This document shows, piece after piece, positions 1-11,014 of a stretch of DNA of 64,000 nt. The stretch's first letter is position 1, and each line of letters starts with the position of its first letter. The stretch comes from Paraphysoderma sedebokerense (taxonomy: Eukaryota; Blastocladiomycota; Physodermatomycetes; Physodermatales; Physodermataceae), in the NCBI GenBank assembly GCA_025602915.1, contig JAHLJZ010000077.1, positions 1-64,000 of the forward strand. Reading direction: 5' to 3'. The translations under genes were made by a program, and so were the position numbers. The notes under the pieces were generated by a model. The model ran no database searches. It was not told the origin of the DNA and saw only the letters and a program-made list of their open reading frames with translations.

Positions 1-568
1 CACCTCTTAACCCATATTTTGTATGTTTCAATAATGTGATCATACATTGACCGATAGCCGAAGTTGTAATTGTCATTTTTGGAAATCTCAAACCTGATGA
101 TCTCCTTGATTCTTTCCCGATCATAATCGGGCCTCCGTGACAGACCCCAATCTTTCAATTTCCTATGGAAGGACCTCGGACTAATACAAAAATGAATATT
201 CATATCACCTACGCCACAACTGGGATAACATACCGTATATTTATGCCATAATATCGCTTTATCATTTCAATTATGCTGTCGTACTTCAAATGTGGCCGCC
301 AAAAGAACGATTCTATTATTGGTTTTAATATGTTGTCCGGCGCTGCCGCAAGAATTCAGTCAGTACGAAAAGTGCATCCTTACTGTGACCAATCCTTACG
401 TAACGGTTTGTATTGGTTTGGTTGCTTCTCGTTGTCGATATCCTCTTCGGAAGGACGGATCTTTGCTAACTCTTCTTCCATCTCGTGCATCACAACATCA
501 TCCGCCCCATACAAACTTTCTTCATCAGAATATGAGTCTTCCCGGGACTTAACTGATATATCACTCAT
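1..568 (-). mobile_element. Transposon-derived integrase-like gene, partial (cut by left edge)
   Basis: On the minus strand a coding region starts with an acidic segment (begins MSDISVKSRED) at 568 and continues, across two apparent short introns, into a helix-turn-helix-like region with RSFHRKLKDWGLSRRP followed by NFGYRSMYDHI. That pattern (xxLxRRLxxWGLxRR ... GYRxMxxxL) is what I associate with the N-terminal part of integrase-domain proteins of fungal and metazoan transposons; the catalytic core would lie beyond base 1. I cannot tell whether it is an active element, a relic or a domesticated host gene, and family assignment is from memory of the motif only. No terminal repeats are visible inside the window. 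Confidence 0.45.
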
Positions 569-786
569 CGTGATTTAGTGGTGTGCAAGTGTCGTAGTAT
601 TTTCGAAGTTTGTTTGGATTGTTCAAGCGCGAATGCCGATGTGAAAAAAATTAGCTGGCAGTTCTCGGCTTCCGTAGATGCGACCCGCCAGGGCCTACCT
701 TCAATCTTTACTTTCTGTATTTCTGCTGAAACACCCCTGCCTCTTGTACTTAAAGCATACACTACATTATGAATTAGAATTATTAA

Positions 787-2229
787 ATGGCACGGCTGAA
801 GATATCATCCACATTTCCCCCTCCGAAGAAGTATGTCCCACTGACAATCCTCGCTTGTCTCACGAGTATTGTCATGGTCACTGTCGTCGTTGTTACAACG
901 ATAACTCTACTTCCACGAACAGATGCTACTCTCCTTCCTATGACCACTTCCGCCAAGAATATGAGTAGTTATGCGTTTCGAAATATAAGTTCAACTACTG
1001 ATGTCACTATTGCGCCGTCATCGCCAAAAATTTCAAAATTTCTGGTTGTGTTCTTCCCCGGTTCGTGTCAAGATTTATTCTTAACTCTCAATGTCAGCCG
1101 TTTTCAGTCTAACGATTTCATTTCTCAAAAACTTTAAATAGGTACAACAGCCGCACCAAGAGACTATACAACTTTTCTAACTTATCTAGCGACAACGAAT
1201 CATCATCGGGTGATCGGTTTACCGTATAACAATAATGTTTCAGCTTTTGTGTATTGTCGGAATTCTGCGTCGACATCAGGTTGTTATGAAGCTATGAGGG
1301 ACAATCAAATCTTTGGAACGATATCAAACCAGTTGGATGAGTTAGTACAGAGAGGATATAGGGTTACTGATTCACAGCTTGTGGTTGCTAATAGACTAAA
1401 GAATGTGTTGATAGAGTTACACGAGAAATATCCACAGGATCGATGGTCGGATTTTATTCAAGTTAGTTCATCCGAGACTGATGTTAGATGGGACAGAGTT
1501 TTGGCCATGGGTCACAGTCAAGGAGCAGCAATCGCAGGTAATTATGGCACCCTGGATTAGGGATATTGTGGAAGATTTATAAGGGATAGTGGGACTAATT
1601 CACACTTTGGTCTCCGTTACAGCATATTTGGGCACACACAGGCGAATAGCTGGTGTTCGATTGTTCGCTGGTCCTAGCGATGTATATTCTGACGGTATTC
1701 CTGCTGCTTACTTGTCATCGTCATCGACAACAACGAAAAGTTTATGGTATGTTCACACTTTTCCCTTTAACATTTAATTATCCTTAACCCTAATAACGAT
1801 ACGGCCAACAGGAGAACCTTTAGAAGTCGTTATGATTTATTCTGCAATGCTGTTGCATCTATCACATCTGCTTTAGGTTACCACGATTATGGTGCTCCCC
1901 TCGATATTGCTCCTCCACCAGCGACTGAGCTAAACCATTATACCAACGATTTTTGTAGCAACTCATGTTTTAATACCATCCCCAAAGAAAATATGCCGAT
2001 GACGACACACTCCAATTTTATTCAGGATGTATGGTTGAACGGTACCGGCGGGATTAAGCAATGGTGTTTCGATTACAAATTACTTTGGGAGGAGTTCGGT
2101 AAGGTAGAAGAATGCGATCAAGTTAACTGTAGTGGTGAATTTTATTGCAACCCTGCGCTCGGTTGCATCAAGAAAGACAAAATTTATCGCAATGAAACTA
2201 GTGGAGGATGTCAGTGTCGAAGGCCGTAA
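787..2229 (+). CDS. Membrane-anchored alpha/beta-hydrolase, tandem copy 1
   Basis: Exons 787-1060, 1142-1537, 1623-1746, 1812-2229; frame is kept across all three introns and gives 403 residues. A short basic N-terminus precedes one hydrophobic segment (about residues 18-42), so it should be a type II membrane protein or signal-anchored secreted protein. The fold is suggested by a beta-strand FLVVFFPG followed downstream by the nucleophile elbow GHSQG, with Ser217 as predicted catalytic serine. The C-terminal third is rich in cysteine (CSNSC, CDQVNC, CNPALGC, CQCRRP), expected to form disulfides outside the cytosol. It resembles the BPSS1187-like esterase group within alpha/beta hydrolases; substrate unknown. 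Two paralogues follow with the same intron positions and phases. Start chosen as the first ATG before the hydrophobic anchor. Confidence 0.85.
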
Positions 2230-3250
2230 TGGCAAGTACCAACTTCACCTACCATCTGATACTGATGTTGAAGTCGTTATGTCTTCAAATACTCCGTGAC
2301 AGCCAATGAAAGGTTCGATTTACGAATAAGTGCGGTCAATGTGAAAACACTATCATAGAACAATATAAACCAAACACACGAGTGGTGTATCATCTCTGTG
2401 ACTCTATCGTGCACAAGGAGACATTGTGGTGTCCCAAGTATTTAGTGTTCACTTGGTCAGCGTAGATGTAGCATAAACACTGTTGTTCAATACCCAATCT
2501 ACAGGGTAGCATATAAGATTGCAACAAGTGATTATAAGATCTCCTCATCTTATTTAGGTTTTCCGCTTATTGAGTCAGGTACCACCTGAAATTCCGAATC
2601 CCCATCTACAGATATCCCTTCCGGATATTGTCAGCTATCAGGTTACGTGGCTGTCGTCACAAACTACGGTATCCGTACCGTATTGAAGTACATACTACCG
2701 CACGACCTGACATTTCTGCCGGAGATCCCTAATAAATATCAGTACAATTTGTGCATGTTAATGGAAATGATTGGACAACATCCTATCACATATCTGATTC
2801 TCGTGTGAATTTGTCATATAGGTATATTCAATAAGCTTATAAATGGCTGCGAGATGAATAAAAAAATTTGTTTGTAGATCAATTCAATAATCCAATTTTT
2901 CAGAAAGAAATAAACGCGAGTCCAGACGTTTCTGGATGGTGTCACCAGTTGCGCCAAATCCTTGGACAGGACTGCTTTGCGTACTTGAAATTCGCGAGCA
3001 TGAAGCTCAGCTAGAAGCACTGAGGCCGCTTAGGCAACAGAATAAATATTTCATCCATTCGGACGGATTCCATATTTTTGTCTGCTGGAATAAAAATAGT
3101 GCAAAATGAATGTCGAGTTCGAGAATTCCACCAACCAGGGGGTTGATTGTCTTTGGACCACACAGGGCCATTGCTATGTTATTCCAAACTTCCGCTTTAT
3201 TTTTCGGAGCATTGAAGGAAACCCATATCATTATTAAATTCAAAATAGAC
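2230..3250. other. Intergenic spacer between hydrolase copies 1 and 2
   Basis: About 1 kb with no convincing coding region. Short open frames on the minus strand (2814-3357) have no recognisable domain. Copy 2 could in principle start at 3110 in frame, but the 47 extra residues have no match in copies 1 and 3. Confidence 0.6.
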
Positions 3251-4748
3251 ATGGAGTCTCTGAAAAATTCATGCATGTTCCAGTCGAAGAGAAAGTTTGT
3301 TAAACTGGCGGTCCTTACTTGCGCCATCTCTTTTGTCGCGGCATGCGTCGTTGTCACGGCAGTAACATTAGTACCTCCACCGAATTCTCTCTCGCAACCG
3401 CCACTTCGACGAACCGGACCGCAATTGGGACAAAAGCCTAGAAACGCTCCCCTTGTCCCGGAATCATTGAATAATTATATTTTACGAGACATCAATTCGA
3501 CCGAAGACGTTGTTTTTGTCCCGTCAACCCCTCAATTCTCCAAGTTTCTAGTCGTGTTCTTTGCAGGTATTTGCGTGGTTTCCGATATTCTACCCTCGTT
3601 GTTGACATATTTCGTTCTACTCCTTGTCCTTCTTTTTACTGCGCATAGGAACGGCAGCTTTACCGGCAGATTATAAAACAGTTTTAAGTCATCTTGCTAC
3701 AGCGAACAATCATCGGGTTATCGGTTTGCCATACAACAACGGCGTTTCCGCGTTCGTGTATTGTCGAGATTTAAGTTCAACATCTGGTTGCTATGGAACT
3801 GTGAAGGAGAATCAAGTCTTCGGCAAAACTTCAGATAATCTGGCAAATATAGTGCAAAAAGGATATAGATCAACTGATCCTGACCTCGCCGTTGTCAACA
3901 GATTAAAGAAAGTTTTGGTCGAGTTGCAGGAGAAGTATCCTCAGGATAAATGGTCAGATTTTCTTCACGCTAATTCAGACAGCAATGAAATCGGTATTGC
4001 CTGGGGAAAAGTCTTGGCAATGGGTCACAGTCAAGGCGCGGCGATTGCAGGTATTTATTATCTTTAGCAATGAAACTATAAATGATTGTAAAAGTTCAAG
4101 TTAAACTGACGAATTCTTCGTACACCCCTATTAAGCCTACTTGGGCTCACAACTTCGTGTCGCTGGCGTCCGACAATTTGCAGGTCCCAGCGATGTGTAT
4201 TCAGATGGCGTTGTAGCCGCTTACCTTACGAACCCGTCGGCAACAGCCAAGAGCCTATGGTAAATTCGGCCATGCTTTTACGTTGTTTCATCATTTATAG
4301 ACATCTCTCTCTAAACACGAATTGACGCATATATAGGAGAACTTTCCGAAATCGTTATGATATGTTTTGCGACGCTGTAACCTCTATTACAACCGCCTTA
4401 AATTATCAGGATTACGGCTCTTCAATAGATATTGCATTACCGTTATCAAGTGAGCTAAAGCATAACACAAACAATTTTTGCAGTAACTCATGTTTAGATA
4501 CCGTTCCAAAGGAACGCATGCCGATGACAGCGCATTCTAATTTCATTCAAGATATTTGGTTGAACGGTGAAAATCGAACATGGTGTTTCGATTATAAATT
4601 GCTGTGGGAGGAATTTGGCAAGGTGGAAGAATGTGATCAGATTAATTGTGTTGGTGACTTTTACTGCAACCCTGTTCTCGGATGCATCAAAAAGGAAACG
4701 ATATATCGGAATGAGACTCTTGAAGGATGCAGATGCCAAAAGTTATGA
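3251..4748 (+). CDS. Membrane-anchored alpha/beta-hydrolase, tandem copy 2
   Basis: Exons 3251-3566, 3649-4050, 4136-4259, 4337-4748 give 417 residues. Same build as the neighbours: basic start, one hydrophobic segment (about residues 19-37), FLVVFFAG strand, GHSQG nucleophile elbow near the end of exon 2, and a cysteine-rich C-terminus (CSNSC, CDQINC, CNPVLGC, CRCQKL). It differs by a longer proline/asparagine-rich stalk after the membrane segment. Intron positions and phases match copies 1 and 3 exactly, which is strong evidence for tandem duplication of a complete four-exon gene. Predicted to be an extracytoplasmic serine hydrolase; substrate unknown. Confidence 0.85.
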
Positions 4749-5294
4749 TCGTGTGATTGCCAACCTTTGCCAACTCCTCTGTAACAATTCTGTGATATAT
4801 CCTCTTGTTGTTGATCTGTCTGAGGATCTGTGAATACTTAAACCGTATGACAATCGGGCCATTGGTGTTTACGGATATTTGCGGCAAATATGTATACCCG
4901 AGATACTCCCGAGCTATTGTGTAAGAGTATTGTGCCACTTAAATGTGCAAAAAAGTTGAGAAAAACTCGAAAAAAAAATCCGTTCAGGGATTGATCCCTG
5001 AGGTGACCAGTTATGCTTAGCACAGACGTGATTGTGCTTAAGTTGGCGAGCGTGGCCTCTGCTCATATGGTGGCATAGGTGGCATACAAAAAAGCGGCTT
5101 GAAGACTGCGAAATTTTAAAGGAAAACGTTTCCGGCCAGACATCTTTGACCAAACGACAGTATTTGTCTAGGATTCTACCAACTGACTGCCAGCAATTGT
5201 CAATTAGAACCCGTTCGGGCCACTTTTATTTTTACTCGATGGCACACTCTTGCGCTTATAAGGCATAACCTACACTATTAATGGGATTAAATAG
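4749..5294. other. Intergenic spacer between hydrolase copies 2 and 3
   Basis: 546 bp without a supported gene. Several overlapping open frames on both strands are low-complexity or antisense and show no family resemblance. Confidence 0.6.
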
Positions 5295-6718
5295 ATGGAG
5301 TGGTACAAGGTTTTATCAGTTTGGCAGTCCAAGAGGAGGAAACTGGCAATCCTCGGATGTATAATCCTCATCGTCATCGTCTCTGCGGCTCTCGTCACCA
5401 CGCTAGTCATCCTTCCAATGAACCGCCCAGTTGAAGAAGATTCCTTCAGTTATACCTCAAGAGATATCAGTTTCTCTTCGGATGTTGCTCTTGCCCCGTC
5501 GTCCTCAAAATTGTCAAAATTTCTAGTTTTATTCTTTCCGGGTTTGTATTCTCCTTAGCAGTACCCCAGTCTTCGTTGTCAGCGAATTGAATTGACTTCG
5601 TTTCTCTATCCTAAATAAAAATAGGGACAAGAGGCGGTCCAAAAAACTATAGCACATTTCTTACACATCTAACAAAAATTCATAACCATCGAGTCATCAG
5701 CTTGTCGTACAATAATAACGTCTCGGGATTCGTTTATTGTCGAAACTCATCATCAACGTCTGGTTGTTACGAGGCTATGCGAGAGAATCAAATTTTCGGG
5801 AAAACCTCAGATAATTTGGGGTTACTAGTGCAAAGAGGATTTAAAGCTACCGATCAACAACTTGTGGTTGTCGATAGATTGAAAAGAGTTCTGGCCGAGC
5901 TGAACGAGAAATATCCTCAAGATCGTTGGTCAGATTTTATTCAGATTAACTCATCAAATAATGAGAAGGACGTTAAATGGGAGAAAGTTTTAGCAATGGG
6001 CCACAGTCAAGGTGCAGCAATTGCAGGTGTGTAAGTTTGCAATGAATTGTAGTCAGATCGAATCGTTCTCAACATGAGTCTGATCACTGATTTCATCTTT
6101 CATCGACAGCTTTTTTGGGATCACAATTACAAATCGCTGGAGTAAGACAGTTTGCTGGTCCCAGCGATGTGTATTCCGATGGAGTTACTGCCGGTTATAT
6201 TACCATGCCGTCAGCGACAACAAAAAGTCTATGGTAACACTTCGATATATTCTTTTCATGACTTTGGTTCCAACATCCCTAATTGAAATTTATCCGATAG
6301 GAGAACTTTTAGAAGTCGATATGATGTTTTCTGCGGCGCCGTCTCTACAATCACCACAGCTTTAGGTTATCAGAATTATGGTTCTCCAGTCGACATAGAG
6401 CCACCCCCTGCAACAAAGCTGAACCATTATACGAATGACTTTTGTAGCAACTCCTGCTTCAATACAATCCCGAAAGATAGTGTACCGATGACCACACATT
6501 CTAATTTTATTCAAGATTCCTTGTTGAATAGCAATGGTGGGAACAGAAAATGGTGTTTCGATTACAAATTACTTTGGGAGGAATTTGGAAAGGTAGAAGA
6601 ATGCGATCAAGTTAATTGCGTCGGTAATTTCTACTGCAATCCTGCACTTGGCTGCATAAAAAAGGAGATTATTTATCGTAATGAGACTAGTGAAGGATGC
6701 CAATGTCGAAAGCCGTAA
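5295..6718 (+). CDS. Membrane-anchored alpha/beta-hydrolase, tandem copy 3
   Basis: Exons 5295-5541, 5625-6026, 6110-6233, 6301-6718 give 396 residues. N-terminal hydrophobic anchor (about residues 17-40, ILGCIILIVIVSAALVTTLV), FLVLFFPG strand, nucleophile motif GHSQG, and conserved cysteine-rich end (CSNSC, CDQVNC, CNPALGC, CQCRKP). It is closer to copy 1 than to copy 2 in the C-terminal exon. Likely a surface or secreted esterase-like enzyme. The histidine and acid of the triad cannot be placed with certainty; the conserved THSNFIQD segment in the last exon is one candidate. Confidence 0.85.
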
Positions 6719-7215
6719 TGGCATTAATATTGATTGACAGTCTTAAAGGTTGAAGTCGTTAAGTCGAAGAAATATCTAATAGGTTGTAATTTATTGTAGC
6801 GTAACGGAATGGACAAGGAGAGAACTTACCTTGAAGATTAATCGAATACCCATATATATGTACATACTGTAACACAAATTATGCACTTTTCTTACTTGTC
6901 AGTACATCGCTCTCATAATTTTCCAGAAGACACGATATTTTTCGGGCTAACGTCGCACTATTCGGTTAATGGTCCGCTTTCATAACCCACATATTTCTAT
7001 AGAATTAAATAGTATACCCGAGATATACCCAAGAGCATTAATTACAATGCTTTGTTGCGGCATTAGTTGAAATGGTCTTTAGTTGGCAATATTGTCGCTG
7101 AACCTGAGATCTGGTCCAGGTAACTTGAGCCACACTCCAAAAAATTCCAGGTTCCGTCGATGCGACACCGCTCTGCTACCGGCGACAGAAAACTCTTTAA
7201 TCTATTAAACCAACA
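6719..7215. other. Intergenic region upstream of MAP1
   Basis: About 500 bp separating the hydrolase array from MAP1. It presumably holds the 3' end of hydrolase copy 3 and the MAP1 promoter. No further gene or repeat seen. Confidence 0.6.
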
Positions 7216-8885
7216 ATGACAGCAGAAAACATCGTACATCAATGTCAGACACCGAATTGTTCAAAGCCCTCAACTCTTCTCTGCCCTACTTGCATTAAAT
7301 TGGATTTACCAAAGGCCACCGCCTACTTTTGCTCGCAAGATTGTTTCAAGAAAACTTGGTCAACTCATAAACTACTACATGCTTTCTCTTCGAAAAGTAT
7401 AAACCTTTTCATCAATTAATGCGGATAATCTTGATGAGAATATTGGAATTGACAGAGTCTTTTTCGGCGACATTTAGGTCAAACTTACGATCCATTCGCT
7501 AAAAATTTTAGTTACACTGGACCCTTACGGGCATGCTATCCTTTAACCCCTAAACGAACAGTTCCTCGTCACATAAAGCGACCAGACTATGCAGATGATC
7601 CAAATGGTATGAGTGCCAATCTCAAGGGAATTTTTTTGGCAGAGGCGGGTGTTAACCTATCTTAATCCCGCTAGGTATTCCGCATTCCGAAATGGCCGTA
7701 TACAGGTCAACAAAAATTGAAGTTATGGAAGAAAACGATATTGAAGCTATTCGAACTGCTTGCAAGGTATAATATTATCTGCTGATAATTTTTACCGGTG
7801 GCAATTGCTGATTTGCTCATGCTTCCCCCTTGACTTTTTTCTAGCTCGGACGAGAAGTGTTGGATGTTGCGGCCAAAGCGATAAAACCTGGTATAACGAC
7901 GGACGAAATCGATAGAATCGTACATGAAGCTTGCATTGAGCGAAACTGTTATCCTTCGCCCTTAAATTATCATAATTTTCCGAAAAGTTGCTGTACATCG
8001 GTCAATGAAGGTGAGTTCTCAATGAAACGCAGATTTATTATGATGAAAATCATTAATCTAACGAAAATTTCTCCAGTTATTTGTCACGGCATTCCTGATC
8101 GCTATGTTCTCAAAGATTCGGATATAATCAATATTGATATTTCAGTGTATCACAAAGGCTATCACGCAGATTTGAACGAAACCTTTTTCGTCGGACGATC
8201 ATCATACTACACTTCACCTGACTCAAATGTGCCCTCGACATCGTACAAACTTATTAATACTACCCGTGAATGTTTGAAGGCCGCAATTGAGATGGTGAAA
8301 CCTGGAGTGTTTTATCGAGATTTGGGTAACGCCATTGAAAAGGTTGCGAAAAGTAATGGATTCAGTGTTGTTAAAACATATTGTGGCCATGGAATTCATA
8401 AACTGTTTCATTGTGCCCCAAATGTGCCTCATTATGCTAGTATGTCTTTTCTGTTTTTTTTATCTCCTTAGCCAGTATCTAAACATTTCATTCTTACATA
8501 CTCATAGAAAACAAAGCCGTCGGTGTGATGAAACCTGGCCATATCTTTACAATTGAACCTATGATTTCCGAAGGTACTGCCTTCGTTTTAAATACTTATT
8601 CGTTCTCGGTCTTTCCACCTTCACTGAGAGACTTCACTCTCCGTTTTTCTTCCACTCACTTTGATAATCTAATTTTTACAAATGTCGGTTAAACTAATAG
8701 GTACATGGCGTGACGTAACATGGCCTGATAATTGGACCGCTACCACAGCAGATGGAAAACGATCAGCTCAATTCGAACATACGCTACTAGTTACTGACAC
8801 CGGTTGCGAGATATTAACAAAAGGATTTGATCGTGACACCGTTATGGATGGGCTTGTGGAACCGAATTGGGATGAGCGGAAGTAA
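7216..8885 (+). CDS. MAP1: Methionine aminopeptidase type 1
   Basis: Seven exons: 7216-7396, 7478-7606, 7675-7766, 7845-8010, 8077-8439, 8508-8573, 8701-8885; 393 residues, usual for the eukaryotic enzyme. It removes the initiator methionine from nascent proteins at the ribosome. The N-terminus carries the C6H2 zinc finger (CQTPNC, CPTC, CSQDCF, then a His pair). The catalytic pita-bread domain shows HGIPD, the metal aspartates in [19 protein letters not shown], the metal histidine in [18 protein letters not shown], and the two metal glutamates in FTIEPMI and FEHTLLVT. All five metal ligands are present, so it should be active. A damaged duplicate of exon 4 lies about 200 bp downstream. Confidence 0.97.
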
Positions 8886-9061
8886 TTTTACTATAGTTCC
8901 CTGTTGTATGATCGGAAATTCATTCATTAAATGCCTCTTAAGAACTCATAATGTGAGATAATTAAGACACTATTGTTCGATAGGTTGGGTTAACTTCTGA
9001 TGCATGGGCCAATTCTGTTACATTGATTATGCATTGAGTGAAGGTCACAGACATACGAAGT

Positions 9062-9227
9062 TGTCGGATGTTGCGGCCAAAGCGATAAAACCTGGTATGA
9101 CGACGGAATCGAAGTCGAAGCTTGAGTCCGTGGAGCTCGAGTCCGTGGAGCTCGCGTCGTGGAGCACAGGTTCCGCTTGCGTTGAACGTGATAGTTATCC
9201 TTCGCCCTTGAATTATCATGATTTTAG
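9062..9227 (+). pseudogene. Partial duplicate of MAP1 exon 4 with a foreign insert
   Basis: Bases 9062-9118 and 9175-9227 match MAP1 exon 4 (about 7858-7982): the peptides [10 protein letters not shown] and YPSPLNYH recur. Between them the original stretch coding [11 protein letters not shown] is replaced by about 55 bp of a repetitive sequence that is the inverse complement of part of the small gene at 10127-10447. There is no start, no catalytic domain and no other MAP1 exon nearby, so it is a gene fragment. It ends in AG followed by GTAAG, an accidental donor-like site. Confidence 0.85.
9129..9174 (+). repeat. Inverted repeat, left arm (15-bp minisatellite units)
   Basis: Three near-copies of GTGGAGCTCGMGTCC followed by GTGGAGCACAGG. 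Its reverse complement matches 10258-10304 with only a few differences, so the two form a 46-bp inverted repeat about 1.1 kb apart. Confidence 0.85.
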
Positions 9228-10126
9228 GTAAGATGTTTCTCCCAAGGCTTCTTGGCCTCGCTTAGGATAACGAGATTGTTGAGATATGGTCCGAATATAT
9301 TGGAATTTGTAGCGAACTTGGTGAACAGAAATTAACGGTTACACGATATGTCATAGAATGTATGGGAGTGGAAACTGACGGAGACATGCACTTATAGTTG
9401 TATTATCTAAGGGTTGAATGTTGCGAGAAGAAAAGGGAGGTGTTTCGGAAAAGTGGATTGAATAGATCAAGTGATTCAATCAAGCCTGTGGTGGAAAGCA
9501 GTGTCCAGTGTCTACTTTTCGTTACGTCGCTAGTCGTCGCTGGTTGCCGCTAGTTACAATCCGGATTGCCTCACTTTGCTGTAACCTATCAGCTCGTAGA
9601 GTTTGTTTCTTGCTTCGATATCCGTGTTGTAAGATGTACAGAACTCTTTGTTCTTACAGGAAGTTCTTACAAGAGCAACTGACGCCGTATTTTATGTCAA
9701 TATTATTATTGTCCCGTAAAAATCCCGTCAAAATCGTCGAACTTGTTTGTTGAGCTTGTTGATACTGTTGCAGACTTGCAGTGACGAGTCGTCGTCGGTA
9801 ACGTCAAAAATCTCAAGATTACAGCCAAATGGCAATACCCGTTCATGAGCAAAAAAATCAATTTCGCAAAAAACTATGTCACTGAAACATAAATGACGTC
9901 ACACCGGACTATACAGAATAAAATAAAAGCAATAACGACAATCCGTAACCGCAACGAAACACAGTATGACATCTACTACCAACAATAGGGACTACTACAG
10001 TACAAAAGACGTTGATTTCGACAAAGATCATGTTGTCTTTGAGTGTTTTCAAAAACCTTCGGTATGAGACTCTCCTTCTATATCGTCTTCGGTCTGTTCT
10101 GACAATTTTTTTTTTGATAGACTCCA

Positions 10127-10447
10127 ATGGAAGGCAAATTACATTGTCGCATTTGCCCCAATCATTTAAGCGGCAACGAACTCAAATTTCGCAATGGAAA
10201 ATATTACATACGAAACCTAAGGGATCATGTAATAGGTAATCATCCTGAGAGGTTCCCGGAAACCTGTGCTCCACGGACGCGAGCTCCACCGACTCGAGCT
10301 CCACCAACTCCTCAGGCAGCTCATGCTCCAGTCTCAACTGAAGATGATCTTATCCGTTCTATAGAAGAAAGGAAGAGGAAATTAGAAATCGAAATCGAAG
10401 AGTTGAACAATACCATTTTAGTTATCAGAAGGGTGCGAAGGGAGTAA
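10127..10447 (+). CDS. Small zinc-finger-like protein (BED-like), hypothetical
   Basis: A 106-residue open frame. The first half has CRIC followed after a spacer by HVIGNH, a C-x2-C...H-x4-H arrangement like BED or other transposon-associated zinc fingers. The middle carries RAPPT repeats encoded by a 15-bp minisatellite, and the end is a basic/acidic helix likely to form a coiled coil (SIEERKRKLEIEIEELNNTI). A splice acceptor-like TTTTTTTGATAG ends at 10120, so an upstream exon may exist. It could be a remnant of a DNA transposon or a young lineage-specific gene. Its last 57 bases belong to a 100-bp tandem duplication. Confidence 0.5.
   Translation: MEGKLHCRICPNHLSGNELKFRNGKYYIRNLRDHVIGNHPERFPETCAPRTRAPPTRAPPTPQAAHAPVSTEDDLIRSIEERKRKLEIEIEELNNTILVIRRVRRE
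10258..10304 (-). repeat. Inverted repeat, right arm (RAPPT-coding minisatellite)
   Basis: Partner of 9129-9174 in opposite orientation. Here it is in frame inside the small gene and codes for repeated Arg-Ala-Pro-Pro-Thr units. Confidence 0.85.
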
Positions 10448-10590
10448 TACAACTGTAAATATTCTGAATACATCTCTTCAATGAATAAGCGAAATCGAAG
10501 ACTTGAATAATACCGTTTTAGTTATCAGAAGGGTGTGAAGGGAGTAGAGCAACTGTAAATATTCTGAATAAATCTCTTCATTGAATTTTA
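10391..10590 (+). repeat. 100-bp tandem direct duplication
   Basis: Bases 10391-10490 and 10491-10590 are near-identical: GAAATCGAAG, TTTTAGTTATCAGAAGGGTG and AACTGTAAATATTCTGAATA recur at exactly 100-bp spacing. The duplication covers the 3' coding end and trailer of the small gene. The second unit has a canonical AATAAA (10567-10572) where the first has AATACA. Confidence 0.9.
10567..10572 (+). terminator. Candidate polyadenylation signal AATAAA
   Basis: AATAAA in the second unit of the tandem duplication, about 120 bases after the stop of the small gene. The first unit carries AATACA. Confidence 0.4.
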
Positions 10591-11014
10591 ACGGTTGTCT
10601 CAATCGATACATCCCGATCATGTCCTCCAGTAACTCTAATCTTTATTTCCTTCGTCTCAAAAACTTCAATTTTATATTAGAAAAATAATGCGCAGGTTTT
10701 TTTGGTGACATGGCATCTTTTATCCTGTTCATTCACTCATTCTGTAAACAAAGGTTTTACCTCACTGCGTAATAAAGTGGCGCTTGGTTCATCATCGCGA
10801 AATTCGAGCCTCTGTAGAATTACGAAGTCGTCGATTGTGCTTTTACATTGTTCCAATACTTCTTATTCCTTTTAAGAATAAGTTTTGGTGGTGTCCAGAT
10901 AGTAGTAGTAGTAGTGATTGACGTCATCGTTGTTGTTGTGAGAGACATTCAATTATATTTTTGAAAAATAATGTGTAGGTTTTTTTCGTGACATCGAAAG
11001 GTAAAGGCTCATAC

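Larger units (their letters stand above)
8886..10126. other. Rearranged spacer downstream of MAP1
   Basis: This stretch holds the MAP1 exon-4 copy (9062-9227) and one arm of an inverted repeat (9129-9174). The rest shows no coding resemblance. An open frame at 9508-9753 has biased, unstructured composition and no homology I recognise. A palindromic TGACGTCA lies at 9894-9901, upstream of the small gene at 10127. Confidence 0.6.

Noticed and set aside
9508-9753. 81-codon open frame downstream of MAP1
   Set aside because: Unstructured composition, no related sequence recognised, no splice context; probably chance.
9894-9901. TGACGTCA palindromes (also 10919-10926) as CRE-type regulatory sites
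   Set aside because: Two octamers in 64 kb carry too little weight, and neither sits close to a confident promoter.
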